Positions 35,400-44,917 are shown, numbered from the stretch's first letter. The stretch: 64,000 bases of DNA from Anaerolineales bacterium UBA2200 (GCA_002327925.1 DCVA01000036.1:76763-140762); one strand, 5' to 3'. Made by a program: numbers and translations. The notes: generated by a model from the sequence alone, not told the origin.

Positions 35400-36584
35400 C
35401 TACTCCTGAGGCCGCTCCTGAAGCACCACCGGTAAAGTCAACTCCCCGCCGGCACGGACGACGGTCACCTGAACCGTGTCGCCCACCGATGCCTTCGTGT
35501 CGAGATACAAGGTCAGATCCTGACCGGAGGTCATCGGTACGCCATTGATGGCGGTAATGATGTCACCATAAAGTGGAACCTGAACTCGTCCAATCTGAAC
35601 GAGCCGGCTTCCGCCGCGTATTCCACCCAGCTCCGCCGGTCCGCCTGTGACAACCTCCATCACCACGATCCCCTCATCGACAGGAATAGCCATGCCGGCC
35701 TGCTGGAGAACATCCTTGACGTCCGCGGTGATTGCCAGGATGTTGACTCCCAGATATGGGTGTGGGTACCGGCCCTGAGCAATCAATGCCGGTACCACGC
35801 GGCGTACGGTGTTGGCGGATATGGCGAACCCGATGCCGGCACTCGCGCCGCTCGGGCTGATGATCTGAGAATTGACCCCGATCACCTGGCCAAGAAGGTT
35901 GAGCATCGGCCCACCCGAGTTGCCCGGATTGATGGCCGCGTCAGTCTGAATGGCCTCGCCAATGAACCGGCCGTTGGGACTCTCGATGACACGGCCGAGG
36001 GCCGAGATAATGCCCAGGGTGAGTGTGCTTTCCAAGCCAAACGGGTTGCCGATCGCCACCACGAACTGGCCAACCCTGAGCAACTCGGAGTCAGCCACCG
36101 CCAGAGGAGGAGGAAGGTTGGCCGGGTCAATATGGAGCACCGCCAGATCCGTCGCAGGATCCTCACCGACGACCTCGGCAGGGTAGCTCGCTCCATCGGT
36201 AAAAGCAACGCTGACCTCGTCCGCATCGGCCACCACGTGGTAGTTGGTCACAATGTGACCCGCCGAGTCGTAGACAAACCCTGACCCACTGCCCTCCTGC
36301 GGGATGGGCTGCATGAAAAAGTCGTACTGAATCACGGTGCTGCTGATGAACACCACTGACTTCCCAGCCTGCCGGTAGACGCCCTCTATCTGCGCTTCAA
36401 GCTCGTTGGAGGAGGGCTGCCATAGCGAAGGAGTCGTGACACAGGCGACAGGGGCTGCTGTCGCCGTGGCCGCTGTCTTGGGAGACGCGGTGGGCTCCAG
36501 AGCCATCCTGGCCGAATCGCAGGCGGCCACGGACAAGGATATTGTGGCGAGCAGAACAGCGCAAACGAGACAACGCGCTTTCAC
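35400..36584 (-). CDS. HtrA/DegP-type serine protease lipoprotein
   Basis: Envelope quality-control protease, 394 residues. The N terminus is a lipoprotein signal with lipobox SVAAC (C22), followed by a Thr/Ala linker. The trypsin-like domain has the triad H115 (TNYHVVADAD), D145 (DPATDLAVL) and S222 (NPGNSGGPM). One PDZ domain (about 265-385) follows. Start GTG 36584 is set by GGAGGTG just upstream; the longer in-frame extension overlaps the neighbouring gene and is not plausible. Confidence 0.9.
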   Translation of the reverse strand: MKARCLVCAVLLATISLSVAACDSARMALEPTASPKTAATATAAPVACVTTPSLWQPSSNELEAQIEGVYRQAGKSVVFISSTVIQYDFFMQPIPQEGSGSGFVYDSAGHIVTNYHVVADADEVSVAFTDGASYPAEVVGEDPATDLAVLHIDPANLPPPLAVADSELLRVGQFVVAIGNPFGLESTLTLGIISALGRVIESPNGRFIGEAIQTDAAINPGNSGGPMLNLLGQVIGVNSQIISPSGASAGIGFAISANTVRRVVPALIAQGRYPHPYLGVNILAITADVKDVLQQAGMAIPVDEGIVVMEVVTGGPAELGGIRGGSRLVQIGRVQVPLYGDIITAINGVPMTSGQDLTLYLDTKASVGDTVQVTVVRAGGELTLPVVLQERPQE

Positions 36585-36669
36585 TTGACACCTCCGGTGG
36601 AATGATCGATTTCCCTTGACGCCGGTTCGCGCACCTGCCCGCAGAGTGTAGTCCACTCGAACGCGCCTG

Positions 36670-37857
36670 TCAACCGCTCGCCTTCGGGCTTGAATGGTCG
36701 CCCTCGCGAGGAAGCATACCGGCAATCGTGCCCGCGATGTCGAACGCCGCCCGAGGTCTGCCAAGGCGCCGCGCGCTGGATGCAGCCTGGTCCATGGTCG
36801 CTCGCTGCGGGCCCAACCAGCCGGCCACGACAGTTGCGATCTGGACCGGATCCTCCACATACACCCCGCAGCCGTGCCGCAGAACGTAGGGCACGTTGCC
36901 AGCTTCCTGGCCCGGAATGTATCCGGTAAGGATCATGGGCAGTCCAAGGGCGCACGCCTCGGCAATCGTGCCTGGACCGGCCTTGGTCACGATGAGGTCG
37001 CTGGCAGCCATCCAATCCCAGATGTTGGACGCATAGCCCACGATGCACACAGGAATGGGCCAGGCGTACGACTTGAGGTCGTCCATCAGCTCCTGATTGC
37101 GACCGCATACCACAGCCAGTTGACCTACAGGCGGCTGACCACGTCGCGACACTCCACCCAATTGCGCCGCAATGGCTTTGGCTACTTCGGCCATTTGCCC
37201 CATCCCCTCGCCGCCGCCAACCATCAGTGCAGCTGGAAGGTCGGCATCGAAGCCTAGTTCTCGCCGAAGTTCCGCCTTGGGTCGCGGCGCTTTGCCAAAG
37301 CCCGAACGAATGGGCAGGCCACACAGCCGAAGCTGGCGAGCGTCCAGCCCTGCTCGCAGCCCCTGGTCGTAGGCTTCTTCGCTTGGCACAAAACAGAGGT
37401 CGACTTCCCTTGAGTACCACACAGGTGGAATGGTGACAAGGTCCGTGACTACGGTGACGAAGGGCATCTCCGCGCGCAACCTGCGGAGTACTCGGATCAC
37501 GATTTGCTGAACCAGGGGATGCACGGATACGATCAGGCTGGGCTCGTAGCGACGGATGGCGCGGACGACCGGGATGCGCAGAACGCGGGCGGCGGCGGCC
37601 ATCAGGGGTTCGGTCACCTCCTGACGCTCCCCCGCTTCATAGATCAGCCGGTAGAGCCAGGGGAGGTCATCAACGAGCATTCGGTAGCTCGCAGGTACCC
37701 TGCTGAGGGGAGGGGGTGCATAGTGGCTCCAGATGTCCAGCATCTCAACGCTGCATGCGTCCCTGCAGTGTTCCTGAAAGGCATCACGCAAGGCTTCGGC
37801 GCTGGCAAAATGCCCACCACCTCCGGCCTCCGTCATCAGTATCAAAATCCGCTCCAT
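36670..37857 (-). CDS. MGDG-synthase-like glycosyltransferase (GT28 type)
   Basis: Predicted UDP-sugar: diacylglycerol glycosyltransferase-type enzyme, 395 residues. The N-terminal MGDG-synthase domain is recognised by ILMTEAGGGGHFASAEAL and VTDLVTIPPVWYS; the C-terminal GT28 domain by VGGGEGMGQM, DLIVTKAGPGTIAEA and GNVPYVL. ATG 37857 follows GGAGAGAG. A glycolipid product would fit membranes lacking an outer membrane, but the acceptor is not shown. Confidence 0.85.
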   Translation of the reverse strand: MERILILMTEAGGGGHFASAEALRDAFQEHCRDACSVEMLDIWSHYAPPPLSRVPASYRMLVDDLPWLYRLIYEAGERQEVTEPLMAAAARVLRIPVVRAIRRYEPSLIVSVHPLVQQIVIRVLRRLRAEMPFVTVVTDLVTIPPVWYSREVDLCFVPSEEAYDQGLRAGLDARQLRLCGLPIRSGFGKAPRPKAELRRELGFDADLPAALMVGGGEGMGQMAEVAKAIAAQLGGVSRRGQPPVGQLAVVCGRNQELMDDLKSYAWPIPVCIVGYASNIWDWMAASDLIVTKAGPGTIAEACALGLPMILTGYIPGQEAGNVPYVLRHGCGVYVEDPVQIATVVAGWLGPQRATMDQAASSARRLGRPRAAFDIAGTIAGMLPREGDHSSPKASG

Positions 37858-38002
37858 ATGTCTCTCTCCAATCCCCAGAGTCGACATTCAGAAACCGGGA
37901 GGTCGCGCCGCCGTTTTTACTGCGAGCGGACGACCTCCTCACTCGGTGGCTGGGTCCGAAATCCAATTCTCGCACAGCCTCGCCTTCGTGTCAATTTCAC
38001 GC

Positions 38003-38031
38003 TTGCGCGCCGGGCCGCTCAGTAGTAGAAT
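38003..38031 (+). promoter_or_regulatory. Promoter of the ATP-grasp gene
   Basis: TTGCGC (38003-38008), 17 bases, TAGAAT (38026-38031), about 64 bases upstream of ATG 38095. Confidence 0.55.
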
Positions 38032-38094
38032 GACAGTGATGAAGTCACCAATCCACCCGGCCTGTGATAGGCCCGCGTAGCCTGAGTCCCTGCC

Positions 38095-39042
38095 ATGATG
38101 CAGGACTACTCGCTCTGTCTCGCCTGGAGCTGGGAGCATGACGCCGGCTTTGTCGAGTTGCTCCGGCTGGCCTGTGGTTCCAGGGGGGTGACGCTGCTCG
38201 AGGTGACACCGCAAACCCTGCCTGCTGTGGCTTTGGACCTCGAACATGGCAGGCTCGGCTTCATCGCTCTCCTGGACCGCGCCTCGGATGTCGACCAGGC
38301 CTTTCTCGTTCTCGCCAATTGGGCCCGCGATCGCAAGGCAGTGCACTTCAATGAGTGGGCAAAGGCCCGGCGGGCATGGAACAAGGCGGTTATGCACGCC
38401 GAATTCCTCGCGGCGTGCATTCCCGTTCCGCGGACCATCATCCTGCCATCGCTAGTTGAGCAACCCTGCGTGCCGCCTGAGGATCTTGCCGCGCTGGGTC
38501 CGACTTTCACCATCAAACCAGCGTGCCAGGGCGGCGGAGACGGTGTCGTTCTGATGGCAACCGCGTGGCACCAAGTGGTAACGGCGCGCTCCGAGTACCC
38601 CGACGATCCCTATCTCGTGCAGAGCAGCATCGCCCCCATCGAGCACGGGTCACGGCCCGCGTGGTTCCGAGTTCTTTACTGCTCCGGGTGCGTCTACCCT
38701 TGCTGGTGGGACCAGCGAACTCACGTCTACGCATCAGTCTCCAAAACGGAAGAATCGGATCTTGGCCTCACTGCCCTTCGCAACATCACTGCACGAATTG
38801 CTGCCGTCAGCGGCCTGGATCTGTTCTCGACGGAGATCGCGCAGACCGGAGCAGGCCAGTTTTTCGTCGTGGATTATGTCAATGATCCTGTCGACCTGCG
38901 CCTGCAGTCTGGCGCATCCGACGGTGTTCCGGATCTCATCGTGCAGGATATCGCGGCCAGGCTAGCCGCCCTTGCACTAGACTGCAGGAGGCCCGCCGCG
39001 CCGGCGCCGATGCTCTCTCCCGACCTGGGGGACCCGGATTGA
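38095..39042 (+). CDS. ATP-grasp superfamily protein of unknown substrate
   Basis: Likely carboxylate-amine or related ligase, 315 residues. ATP-grasp features are NKAVMHAEFLAACIPVPRT, FTIKPACQGGGDGVVLM (nucleotide-binding lysine and Gly loop), PYLVQSSI, WFRVLYC, and a late metal-binding Asn/Asp segment FFVVDYVNDPVD. It resembles RimK/glutathione-synthetase-like members but no specific family was recognised. Divergent from the glycosyltransferase and convergent with the liv operon. ATG 38098 is an equal alternative start. Confidence 0.65.
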   Translation: MMQDYSLCLAWSWEHDAGFVELLRLACGSRGVTLLEVTPQTLPAVALDLEHGRLGFIALLDRASDVDQAFLVLANWARDRKAVHFNEWAKARRAWNKAVMHAEFLAACIPVPRTIILPSLVEQPCVPPEDLAALGPTFTIKPACQGGGDGVVLMATAWHQVVTARSEYPDDPYLVQSSIAPIEHGSRPAWFRVLYCSGCVYPCWWDQRTHVYASVSKTEESDLGLTALRNITARIAAVSGLDLFSTEIAQTGAGQFFVVDYVNDPVDLRLQSGASDGVPDLIVQDIAARLAALALDCRRPAAPAPMLSPDLGDPD

Positions 39043-39072
39043 GCGCATCTGGTTCACGCTGCTTATAGAACA

Positions 39073-39102
39073 GATCAGGCCGGGCAAATGCCCGGCCTGA
39101 TC
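39073..39102. terminator. Hairpin between ATP-grasp gene and livF
   Basis: GATCAGGCCGGGC (39073-39085), AAAT loop, GCCCGGCCTGATC (39090-39102): thirteen perfect pairs between convergent genes. There is no strong T run, so it may act as a terminator on both strands or as a 3' stabiliser. Confidence 0.65.
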
Positions 39103-39118
39103 CTATACAGAAGACAAC

Positions 39119-39832
39119 CTATCGTCCGAGGTAAGCGGTCTTTACCTGGGGCTTCTCCAGAAGCTCCGCAGCTGGTCCGTGCAGCGCTACCGTGCCGGTC
39201 TCCAGCACGTAGGCACGGTTGGCAATCGAGAGCGCCATGGCAGCATTCTGTTCAACCAGCAGAATGCTTGTGCCATGGGCGTTGATGTCCACGATGATGC
39301 GAAAGATTTCCTCCACCAGCAGGGGCGACAACCCCATGGACGGTTCATCGAGGAGCAGTAGCTGCGGCTTGGACATCAGACCGCGACCCATGGCCAACAT
39401 CTGCTGCTCGCCTCCCGACAGAGTCCCTCCCGGCTGATTGATGCGCTCCTTGAGGCGCGGGAAGCTCGCAAACACCCGCTCCATCGATTCCTGTATCTCT
39501 CTGGCATCCTTTCGGGTGTAAGCACCCAGCTCCAGATTCTCACGCACGGTCAGCGGGGCAAAAATCTTGCGGCCCTCCGGCACTTGGGAAATGCCCAGCG
39601 AGACGATCCTGGTGGCCGACACGCGCGTCAGGTCGACGCCCCTGAACGCGATGGACCCCTGTCGGGGCCTCAGCAGACCCGATATGGTCTTGAGGGTCGT
39701 GCTCTTGCCGGCACCATTGGCTCCGATGAGTGTGACGATCTCGCCTTCATTCAACTCGAAATCGACACCCTGCAGGGCGTGAATGGCACCGTAGAACACA
39801 TGAAGGTTTTTCACTTCCAGCATTGCCGTCAT
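39119..39832 (-). CDS. livF: Branched-chain amino-acid ABC transporter ATPase LivF
   Basis: One of two ATPases of the Liv importer, 237 residues. Walker A GANGAGKST, signature LSGGEQQMLAMGRGL, Walker B LLLLDEPSMGLSP and the switch His after VEQN are present. Last gene of livKHMGF; six bases after livG. Confidence 0.94.
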   Translation of the reverse strand: MTAMLEVKNLHVFYGAIHALQGVDFELNEGEIVTLIGANGAGKSTTLKTISGLLRPRQGSIAFRGVDLTRVSATRIVSLGISQVPEGRKIFAPLTVRENLELGAYTRKDAREIQESMERVFASFPRLKERINQPGGTLSGGEQQMLAMGRGLMSKPQLLLLDEPSMGLSPLLVEEIFRIIVDINAHGTSILLVEQNAAMALSIANRAYVLETGTVALHGPAAELLEKPQVKTAYLGR

Positions 39833-39838
39833 GTGTGG

Positions 39839-40678
39839 CTACTCCCTCCTGCCTGGTTTGCCGCCCTGTTTTCCCAGGTAGGCCTCAATCACCCTGGGGT
39901 CGTTCGACACGCGATCGGCGTTACCGCGGGCAATCACCTGGCCAAAGTCCATCACAGTAATCTGCTCGCAGATGCCCATGACCACCCGCATCTGGTGCTC
40001 GATGAGCAGAATGCTGAGCTTGAAACGATCGCGCACAAAATGGATGGATTCCATGAGGGTGCGCACCTCCGCCGGGTTCATACCGGCGGCAGGCTCATCG
40101 AGCAGCAACAGCTTGGGCCGAGCCGCCAGGGCGCGAGCCATCTCAACGCGGCGCTGCTCGCCGTAGGGCAGGTTGCTGGCGATCTCATCCTGTTTGTCCT
40201 CGAGCTTGAAGATGGAGAGCAGCTCCTGGGCCGTCTCGATGAGAGTGCTTTCCTTGGCCTCGAAATCCGCGCCCTGCCAGATAGCGCTGCCCAGTCCGTA
40301 ACCCGCATGTGGATGCAGCGCGATACAGACGTTGTCCAGCACGGTCAAGCGAGGAAAGATGCGGATATTCTGAAAGGTACGTCCAATGCCGAGCTGAGTA
40401 ATCGCATGAGGTGGCATTCCGACGAGATTCTTCCCGTTGAAGATGATCTCCCCCGACGTGACGCTGATCAGGGCGCTGATCATGTTGAAAGCTGTTGTCT
40501 TGCCAGCTCCGTTGGGGCCGATCAGTCCGGCCAGCTCACCCTCACGGACGGTGATGTCGAAATCCCTCACCGCCCAGAGACCCCCTTCGATGCCCTCTCC
40601 CGTGACACGGCCACCAAAGTTCTTGCAGAGCTTTTTGACCTCCAGCACGATTGGGCCGCTTGGAATGCACTCGCTCAT
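39839..40678 (-). CDS. livG: Branched-chain amino-acid ABC transporter ATPase LivG
   Basis: Second ATPase, 279 residues, with Walker A GPNGAGKTT, LivG-type IGRTFQNIRIFP, PYGEQRRVEMARAL in place of the usual LSGGQ, Walker B LLLLDEPAAGMNP and the C-terminal helix VIEAYLGKQGG. ATG 40678 overlaps the livM stop (ATGA); the longer frame upstream lies within livM. Confidence 0.94.
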   Translation of the reverse strand: MSECIPSGPIVLEVKKLCKNFGGRVTGEGIEGGLWAVRDFDITVREGELAGLIGPNGAGKTTAFNMISALISVTSGEIIFNGKNLVGMPPHAITQLGIGRTFQNIRIFPRLTVLDNVCIALHPHAGYGLGSAIWQGADFEAKESTLIETAQELLSIFKLEDKQDEIASNLPYGEQRRVEMARALAARPKLLLLDEPAAGMNPAEVRTLMESIHFVRDRFKLSILLIEHQMRVVMGICEQITVMDFGQVIARGNADRVSNDPRVIEAYLGKQGGKPGRRE

Positions 40679-41814
40679 GCTGCCGTCTCCGTCCCCACAT
40701 CCGGAGCAGCAGGAACAGCGGTTCCTGCCCGGCGTGGCCACTTGGTTGCGCGCAAGAACCCGAGCTCCACTCGTCCCATGATCCCCTGTGGCCGGAAGAG
40801 CATCAGCAAGACCAGCGCGATCGGGTAGATCACGAAGCGATATGCCTCAAAGCCCATGGGCAGCCATATGCGCATGCCCTCCAGAGTGATGGCCCACACG
40901 AACGTGGCAATCACCGTACCGCTCATATTGCCCAATCCACCGAGCACGATGATGATCAAGGGATCAAACGACTTCTCGGACCCAAAGTACTGGGGCGACA
41001 GGAAAGCATAGAGGTGTGCGTAAAGAGCTCCCGCAATCCCGGCAAAGAAGCTGCCCAGTACAAACGAGAGCACTTTGTACTTGAGCACATCGATTCCCAT
41101 GGCCTGAGCAGCGACCTCATCCTCGCGCACCGAGACGATCGCCCGGCCTGTGCTCGAGTGCAGCAGGTTGCGCAGCACCACAATGGCCAGGATCAAAAAG
41201 ATGAACACCCAGAAGAACGAAGTCAGCGGCGGGATGCCGATCATGCCGCGGGCTCCCTTTGTCTCCGGGATGACCTTGTCCGAGTTGTTCAGCAGGTTCT
41301 GAACGATAATTGTGAAGCCAAGGGTGGCGATGCCGAAATAATCGGAACCGAGCCGCAAAAGAACGACATAGCCGAACCCGGCGCTGATCAGGGCCGCCAA
41401 CAATCCGCCCGCCAGAGTCGCCAGGAGCAGCAACCCAGCTTTGCCAGCGTCAAAATGGAACAGCTCCATCTCGGCCACCGGGATGATCTTCTGGATGAGG
41501 TCCGGCAGTTGCAGAGTGATCCCTTCAACAGGAAGGCTGACCCTTGCCCCAAAGCGATATGTGATGATCGCCGAGGCATAGGCGCCAATGGCGTAAAAGC
41601 CCCACTGACCCAGGGAGAACTGGCCGTTGAAGCCAAAGATGAGGTTCAAACCGAGGCAGAGGATAGCCATGATACACGGGAACATGATCCAGGCCGTCTT
41701 GCGAAAGTCGGACATGCGCGGCATCACGATCCACTGAGCCACCAGGAACACCAGCAGCACCATGGCCCAGAAGCGCCAACTCTGCCCCAGAATACGGAAG
41801 CGAGGTTTCTGCAT
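40675..41814 (-). CDS. livM: Branched-chain amino-acid ABC transporter permease LivM
   Basis: Membrane permease of 379 residues with many hydrophobic segments and the EAA-like loop SVREDEVAAQAMGIDV. GYVVLLRLGSDYFGIATLGF and the FSLGQWGFYAIGAYASAI block are LivM signatures. A soluble-looking insert (about 95-130) separates early transmembrane segments. Starts ten bases after livH. Confidence 0.93.
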   Translation of the reverse strand: MQKPRFRILGQSWRFWAMVLLVFLVAQWIVMPRMSDFRKTAWIMFPCIMAILCLGLNLIFGFNGQFSLGQWGFYAIGAYASAIITYRFGARVSLPVEGITLQLPDLIQKIIPVAEMELFHFDAGKAGLLLLATLAGGLLAALISAGFGYVVLLRLGSDYFGIATLGFTIIVQNLLNNSDKVIPETKGARGMIGIPPLTSFFWVFIFLILAIVVLRNLLHSSTGRAIVSVREDEVAAQAMGIDVLKYKVLSFVLGSFFAGIAGALYAHLYAFLSPQYFGSEKSFDPLIIIVLGGLGNMSGTVIATFVWAITLEGMRIWLPMGFEAYRFVIYPIALVLLMLFRPQGIMGRVELGFLRATKWPRRAGTAVPAAPDVGTETAA

Positions 41815-41824
41815 AGCTGCTCCC

Positions 41825-42820
41825 CTACGCCTTTTCCTTTGCTGCCTCTCCGAACAGCCCTGTGGGCCTTAGCAGCAGGACGATGATCAGAATGGAGAAC
41901 ACTATCGTGTCACGCAGTGTGGAGCTCAAGTAACCAGCGGCCAACGTCTCCACCATGCCGATAGTCAGTGCGCCAATGAAAGCGCCTGGAATGCTGCCGA
42001 TGCCGCCAAAAACGGCGGCGATGAACGATTTCAGTCCGGGCATGACGCCCAGAAAAGTGCGTATCTGTGGGTACGCCACCACGTAAAGCATACCACCGAC
42101 GCCAGCCAGAGCCGCCCCCAGCGCAAAAGTGAAGGTGATGACCAGGTCTACATCGATGCCCATCAGACGCGCCGTGGGCTTGTCCCAGGCCACGGCGCGC
42201 ATGGCCTTGCCCAACTTGGTGCGATAAACCAGGTAGTAGAGGGCCACCAGACAGATAGTTCCTACGGCGATGATCACGAACATGATGTTCGAGACAGTGA
42301 CTCCCAGCACATTCCAGCTCTTGAATTGGAGGGGCTGAGGAGCAAAGACGATAAAGTTCGGTGTAAAGACAAAGTTGAGAGCTGTGAAGTACTCCAGGAA
42401 GAAAGACATCCCAACAGCGGTGATGAGAGCCGAGATGCGAGGAGCATCGCGCAACGGCTTGTAGGCGATCCGCTCAATCACCACCGACAGGAAGGCGCAG
42501 ACCACCATCGCCAGGACCATCGCCGGAACAAAGCTCCAGTGGTAGCGAGTGGTGGCAAAGAATGCCGCAAAGGCGCCAATCATAAAGACATCACCATGCG
42601 CAAAGTTGATCAGCCGCACGATGCCATAGACCATCGTGTAGCCAAGGGCAACCAGGGCATAGACAAAGCCCAGGCGGATGCCATCAACCAGGAACTGTGC
42701 AAACAGGACCGGATTCTGGCGCGCGCGACCGGCCAGCCAGGCCAGCAACAGCACTCCGATCGCCCAGATCACTGGACTCTTGCGCACCGAGACTGCGATG
42801 CGGTTCAGCAGCTTCTGCAT
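41825..42820 (-). CDS. livH: Branched-chain amino-acid ABC transporter permease LivH
   Basis: Partner permease, 331 residues. ALVALGYTMVYGIVRLINFAHGD and MRAVAWDKPTARLMGIDVD are typical LivH strings; the C terminus keeps GGIGSIPGAFIGALTIG. An additional N-terminal hydrophobic segment (about 15-30) precedes the usual start. The intercistronic region before it holds a hairpin. Confidence 0.93.
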   Translation of the reverse strand: MQKLLNRIAVSVRKSPVIWAIGVLLLAWLAGRARQNPVLFAQFLVDGIRLGFVYALVALGYTMVYGIVRLINFAHGDVFMIGAFAAFFATTRYHWSFVPAMVLAMVVCAFLSVVIERIAYKPLRDAPRISALITAVGMSFFLEYFTALNFVFTPNFIVFAPQPLQFKSWNVLGVTVSNIMFVIIAVGTICLVALYYLVYRTKLGKAMRAVAWDKPTARLMGIDVDLVITFTFALGAALAGVGGMLYVVAYPQIRTFLGVMPGLKSFIAAVFGGIGSIPGAFIGALTIGMVETLAAGYLSSTLRDTIVFSILIIVLLLRPTGLFGEAAKEKA

Positions 42821-42856
42821 AGTCGGATCACCTTCTCCTCCTGCGCCTTGAACAAA

Positions 42857-42885
42857 GGAGGGGATGACGCGAAGTCACCCCCTCC
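42857..42885 (-). terminator. Intercistronic hairpin between livK and livH
   Basis: On the minus strand GGAGGGGGTGAC pairs with GTCATCCCCTCC (one G-T pair) around a five-base TTCGC loop, followed by TTTGTTC. Position suggests partial termination or mRNA protection, giving more binding protein than permease, a common arrangement for ABC importers. Confidence 0.65.
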
Positions 42886-42896
42886 TCGCAGTCGTT

Positions 42897-44042
42897 CTAC
42901 GGGTTGACCGTGGCCTCATAGAGGACTTGGCCGCCCTGCACCTTCAGAACCGCAGCGGCCTTGATCGGGTTGTGCTGCGCATCAAACGTGATCTTGCCAG
43001 ATACTGCATCGTAGGAGATACCCTCAATCGCCGTGACTACCGCGTCCGGATCGATGGAGCCGGCCTTGTCGATTGCCGCCAGCACCAGGTTCGCAGCGTC
43101 ATATCCACCGGTAGCCAGCGCGTCAGGCACCTTGTTGTACTTGGCCTGGTACTTTTTGATCCAGTCCACGACGATCGGGCGAGAGTCCCCCGGGTGATAG
43201 TGGTTACTGAAAAACCCGCCTTCAACGGCTGCAGTGTCCAGGTCAGCCGAGTCCCAGCCATCGCCCCCCAACAGGACCGAGGTGATGCCTTTCTGCTTGG
43301 CCTGTGCGCCGATCAGACTGACCTTGTCGTAATAGGTTGGGACAAAGAACACGTCCGGGTTGGCGTCCTTGACCTTGGCCAGGATCGCCGAAAAGTCAGT
43401 GTCCTCCTTGACGAAGGACTCGTAAACGACGACCTTGCCTCCCCCCGCCTCGAAGGCCTTCTTGAATTCCTCAGCCAGACCGATGATGTAGTCGTTGCCG
43501 ACCTCGAGCACAACGGCAGCCGTCTTTGCCTTCAGGTTGTTCAGGGCGAAACCAGCCATCACCTTGCCCTGGAAGGGGTCGATGAAGCAAGCGCGGAAGG
43601 CGTACTTCTTGGTGTTGCCTGAATCGTCCACGGTGACCTTGGCGCTGGTGGACGTGCCGCTCATCAGTACGACCTTCTTGGTGGAGGCATAGTCGACGAT
43701 CGGAATGGTCTCGCTCGAGCACACGGCTCCAATGATGAATTGGACCTTGTCCTCGTCGACCACTTTCTTGGCCACGTCAGCAGCAGCCTTGGGGTCGCAC
43801 TGAGAATCGCCGAGCACGTACTCGATCTTGTAGCCAGCCGGTCCACCCTTGGCGTTCCACTCTTCGATGGCCAGCAGGGCGCCGTTCTTATTGCCTTCGC
43901 CAAACGTTGCCTGTGCTCCGGTGAGTGGCCCAACCACAGCGATCTTCACCGTTTTGGCCGTGGTGGTCGCGGTCTTGCATCCACTGAGCACGATTCCAAG
44001 CAAAAGCACAACAACGATCAATGACAGAAATCTGCGTTTCAT
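42897..44042 (-). CDS. livK: Branched-chain amino-acid ABC transporter substrate-binding lipoprotein
   Basis: Extracytoplasmic receptor, 381 residues, type I periplasmic-binding fold (Leu/Ile/Val-binding). The signal ends in lipobox VLSGC (C22), so the protein is lipid-anchored. VGPLTGAQATFGEGNKNGA and IIGAVCSSETIPIVDYA are characteristic. GAGGAGG precedes ATG 44042. First gene of livKHMGF. Actual ligand could also be another amino acid or amide. Confidence 0.93.
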   Translation of the reverse strand: MKRRFLSLIVVVLLLGIVLSGCKTATTTAKTVKIAVVGPLTGAQATFGEGNKNGALLAIEEWNAKGGPAGYKIEYVLGDSQCDPKAAADVAKKVVDEDKVQFIIGAVCSSETIPIVDYASTKKVVLMSGTSTSAKVTVDDSGNTKKYAFRACFIDPFQGKVMAGFALNNLKAKTAAVVLEVGNDYIIGLAEEFKKAFEAGGGKVVVYESFVKEDTDFSAILAKVKDANPDVFFVPTYYDKVSLIGAQAKQKGITSVLLGGDGWDSADLDTAAVEGGFFSNHYHPGDSRPIVVDWIKKYQAKYNKVPDALATGGYDAANLVLAAIDKAGSIDPDAVVTAIEGISYDAVSGKITFDAQHNPIKAAAVLKVQGGQVLYEATVNP

Positions 44043-44363
44043 TTCAAGATCCTCCTCATTGGGTCATTGTGGCCGCTTCGGAGCCGGGGTGGATGGCACC
44101 TCGTCCGAGTCAGGCCTGCGCCTCGACTGTGTCCGACGCCAGAGGGCAGCCACCCCTCCACGGGAACGCCAGAACACCAAAGGCAATTCAAGAACCGCTC
44201 CGAATCCGTCTGGCTCCTCCTACCTCCTCGTCATCTTCAGAGAGAAGAGCGGCCATGCTCTGCTGTGATCACAGCACCGTGAGACACAAAGTGCCGGCCG
44301 AGCCTTTGACGTAACGCCAGGCTGGTGTGCTCACCTTGGCGCCTGGTCCGTCTAGTGTGGAAG
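44043..44363 (-). other. Long leader/regulatory gap upstream of livK
   Basis: About 320 bases with no credible gene. It holds the livK ribosome site and, about 220 bases upstream of livK, a 16-bp perfect palindrome. No known riboswitch was recognised. Confidence 0.5.
44261..44276. promoter_or_regulatory. Perfect 16-bp palindrome upstream of livK
   Basis: TGCTGTGATCACAGCA reads the same on both strands. It is a candidate operator for the liv operon or for the small membrane protein gene on its other side. The protein that binds is unknown. Confidence 0.5.
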
Positions 44364-44735
44364 CTAGGATTCAAACAGCAGCTGCATCTCGGGCTGATCC
44401 ACGTAGAAGAGGATCAGAGTGGACAAGATCACAGAAACGAGTGAGCTAATCAGGAGGGGCAGGTCTGCTGGCGTGCCCGGCGCCTTTGACGGAACCACTC
44501 TCGCCATGGTAATCAGCACGCGGACAATGATGTTGATGCCCTGCACAAAGATGGTCAGAGTTCGTCCAAGGGGGCGCAGTGTGAAGAGGGCCCAACCCAT
44601 CAGCCCGAAGATCGGAAGCAGCACGACCGGCAACAACCAGCTACCCGACCCGAGAGTGTTGGGGGGTATGATCACTACGGCGATCATTTGCAGCAGAGCG
44701 ATGATCGTGATGAGTACGGGCCGCGACTTCTTCAC
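44364..44735 (-). CDS. Small membrane protein of unknown function
   Basis: A 123-residue hydrophobic protein with four predicted membrane segments: PVLITIIALLQMIAVVII, a segment around WLLPVVLLPIFGLMGWALF, TLTIFVQGINIIVRVLI and LLISSLVSVILSTLILFYV. GTG 44735 is used because GGGAGGG is six bases upstream. No family recognised. It lies between the liv operon and the insertion sequence. Confidence 0.65.
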   Translation of the reverse strand: MKKSRPVLITIIALLQMIAVVIIPPNTLGSGSWLLPVVLLPIFGLMGWALFTLRPLGRTLTIFVQGINIIVRVLITMARVVPSKAPGTPADLPLLISSLVSVILSTLILFYVDQPEMQLLFES

Positions 44736-44917
44736 CTCGTTCCCTCCCAACCCAGGATAACCGGTACCCCAGTATTGCGCAGAGACACGCTTGGTCAGGC
44801 GGTACGGCACAGTACCTGCAACGATGCTGCGATGATCGTAAAGCTCATTGTAGCTAGTTTCGTGATATTGTCAAACCACGATCCGCTTCATAATAACTGT
44901 TACCGAATGGGATATAG

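Noticed and set aside
44261..44276. CRP site upstream of livK
   Set aside because: TGTGA and TCACA halves overlap directly with no six-base spacer, so it is a palindrome of another type.
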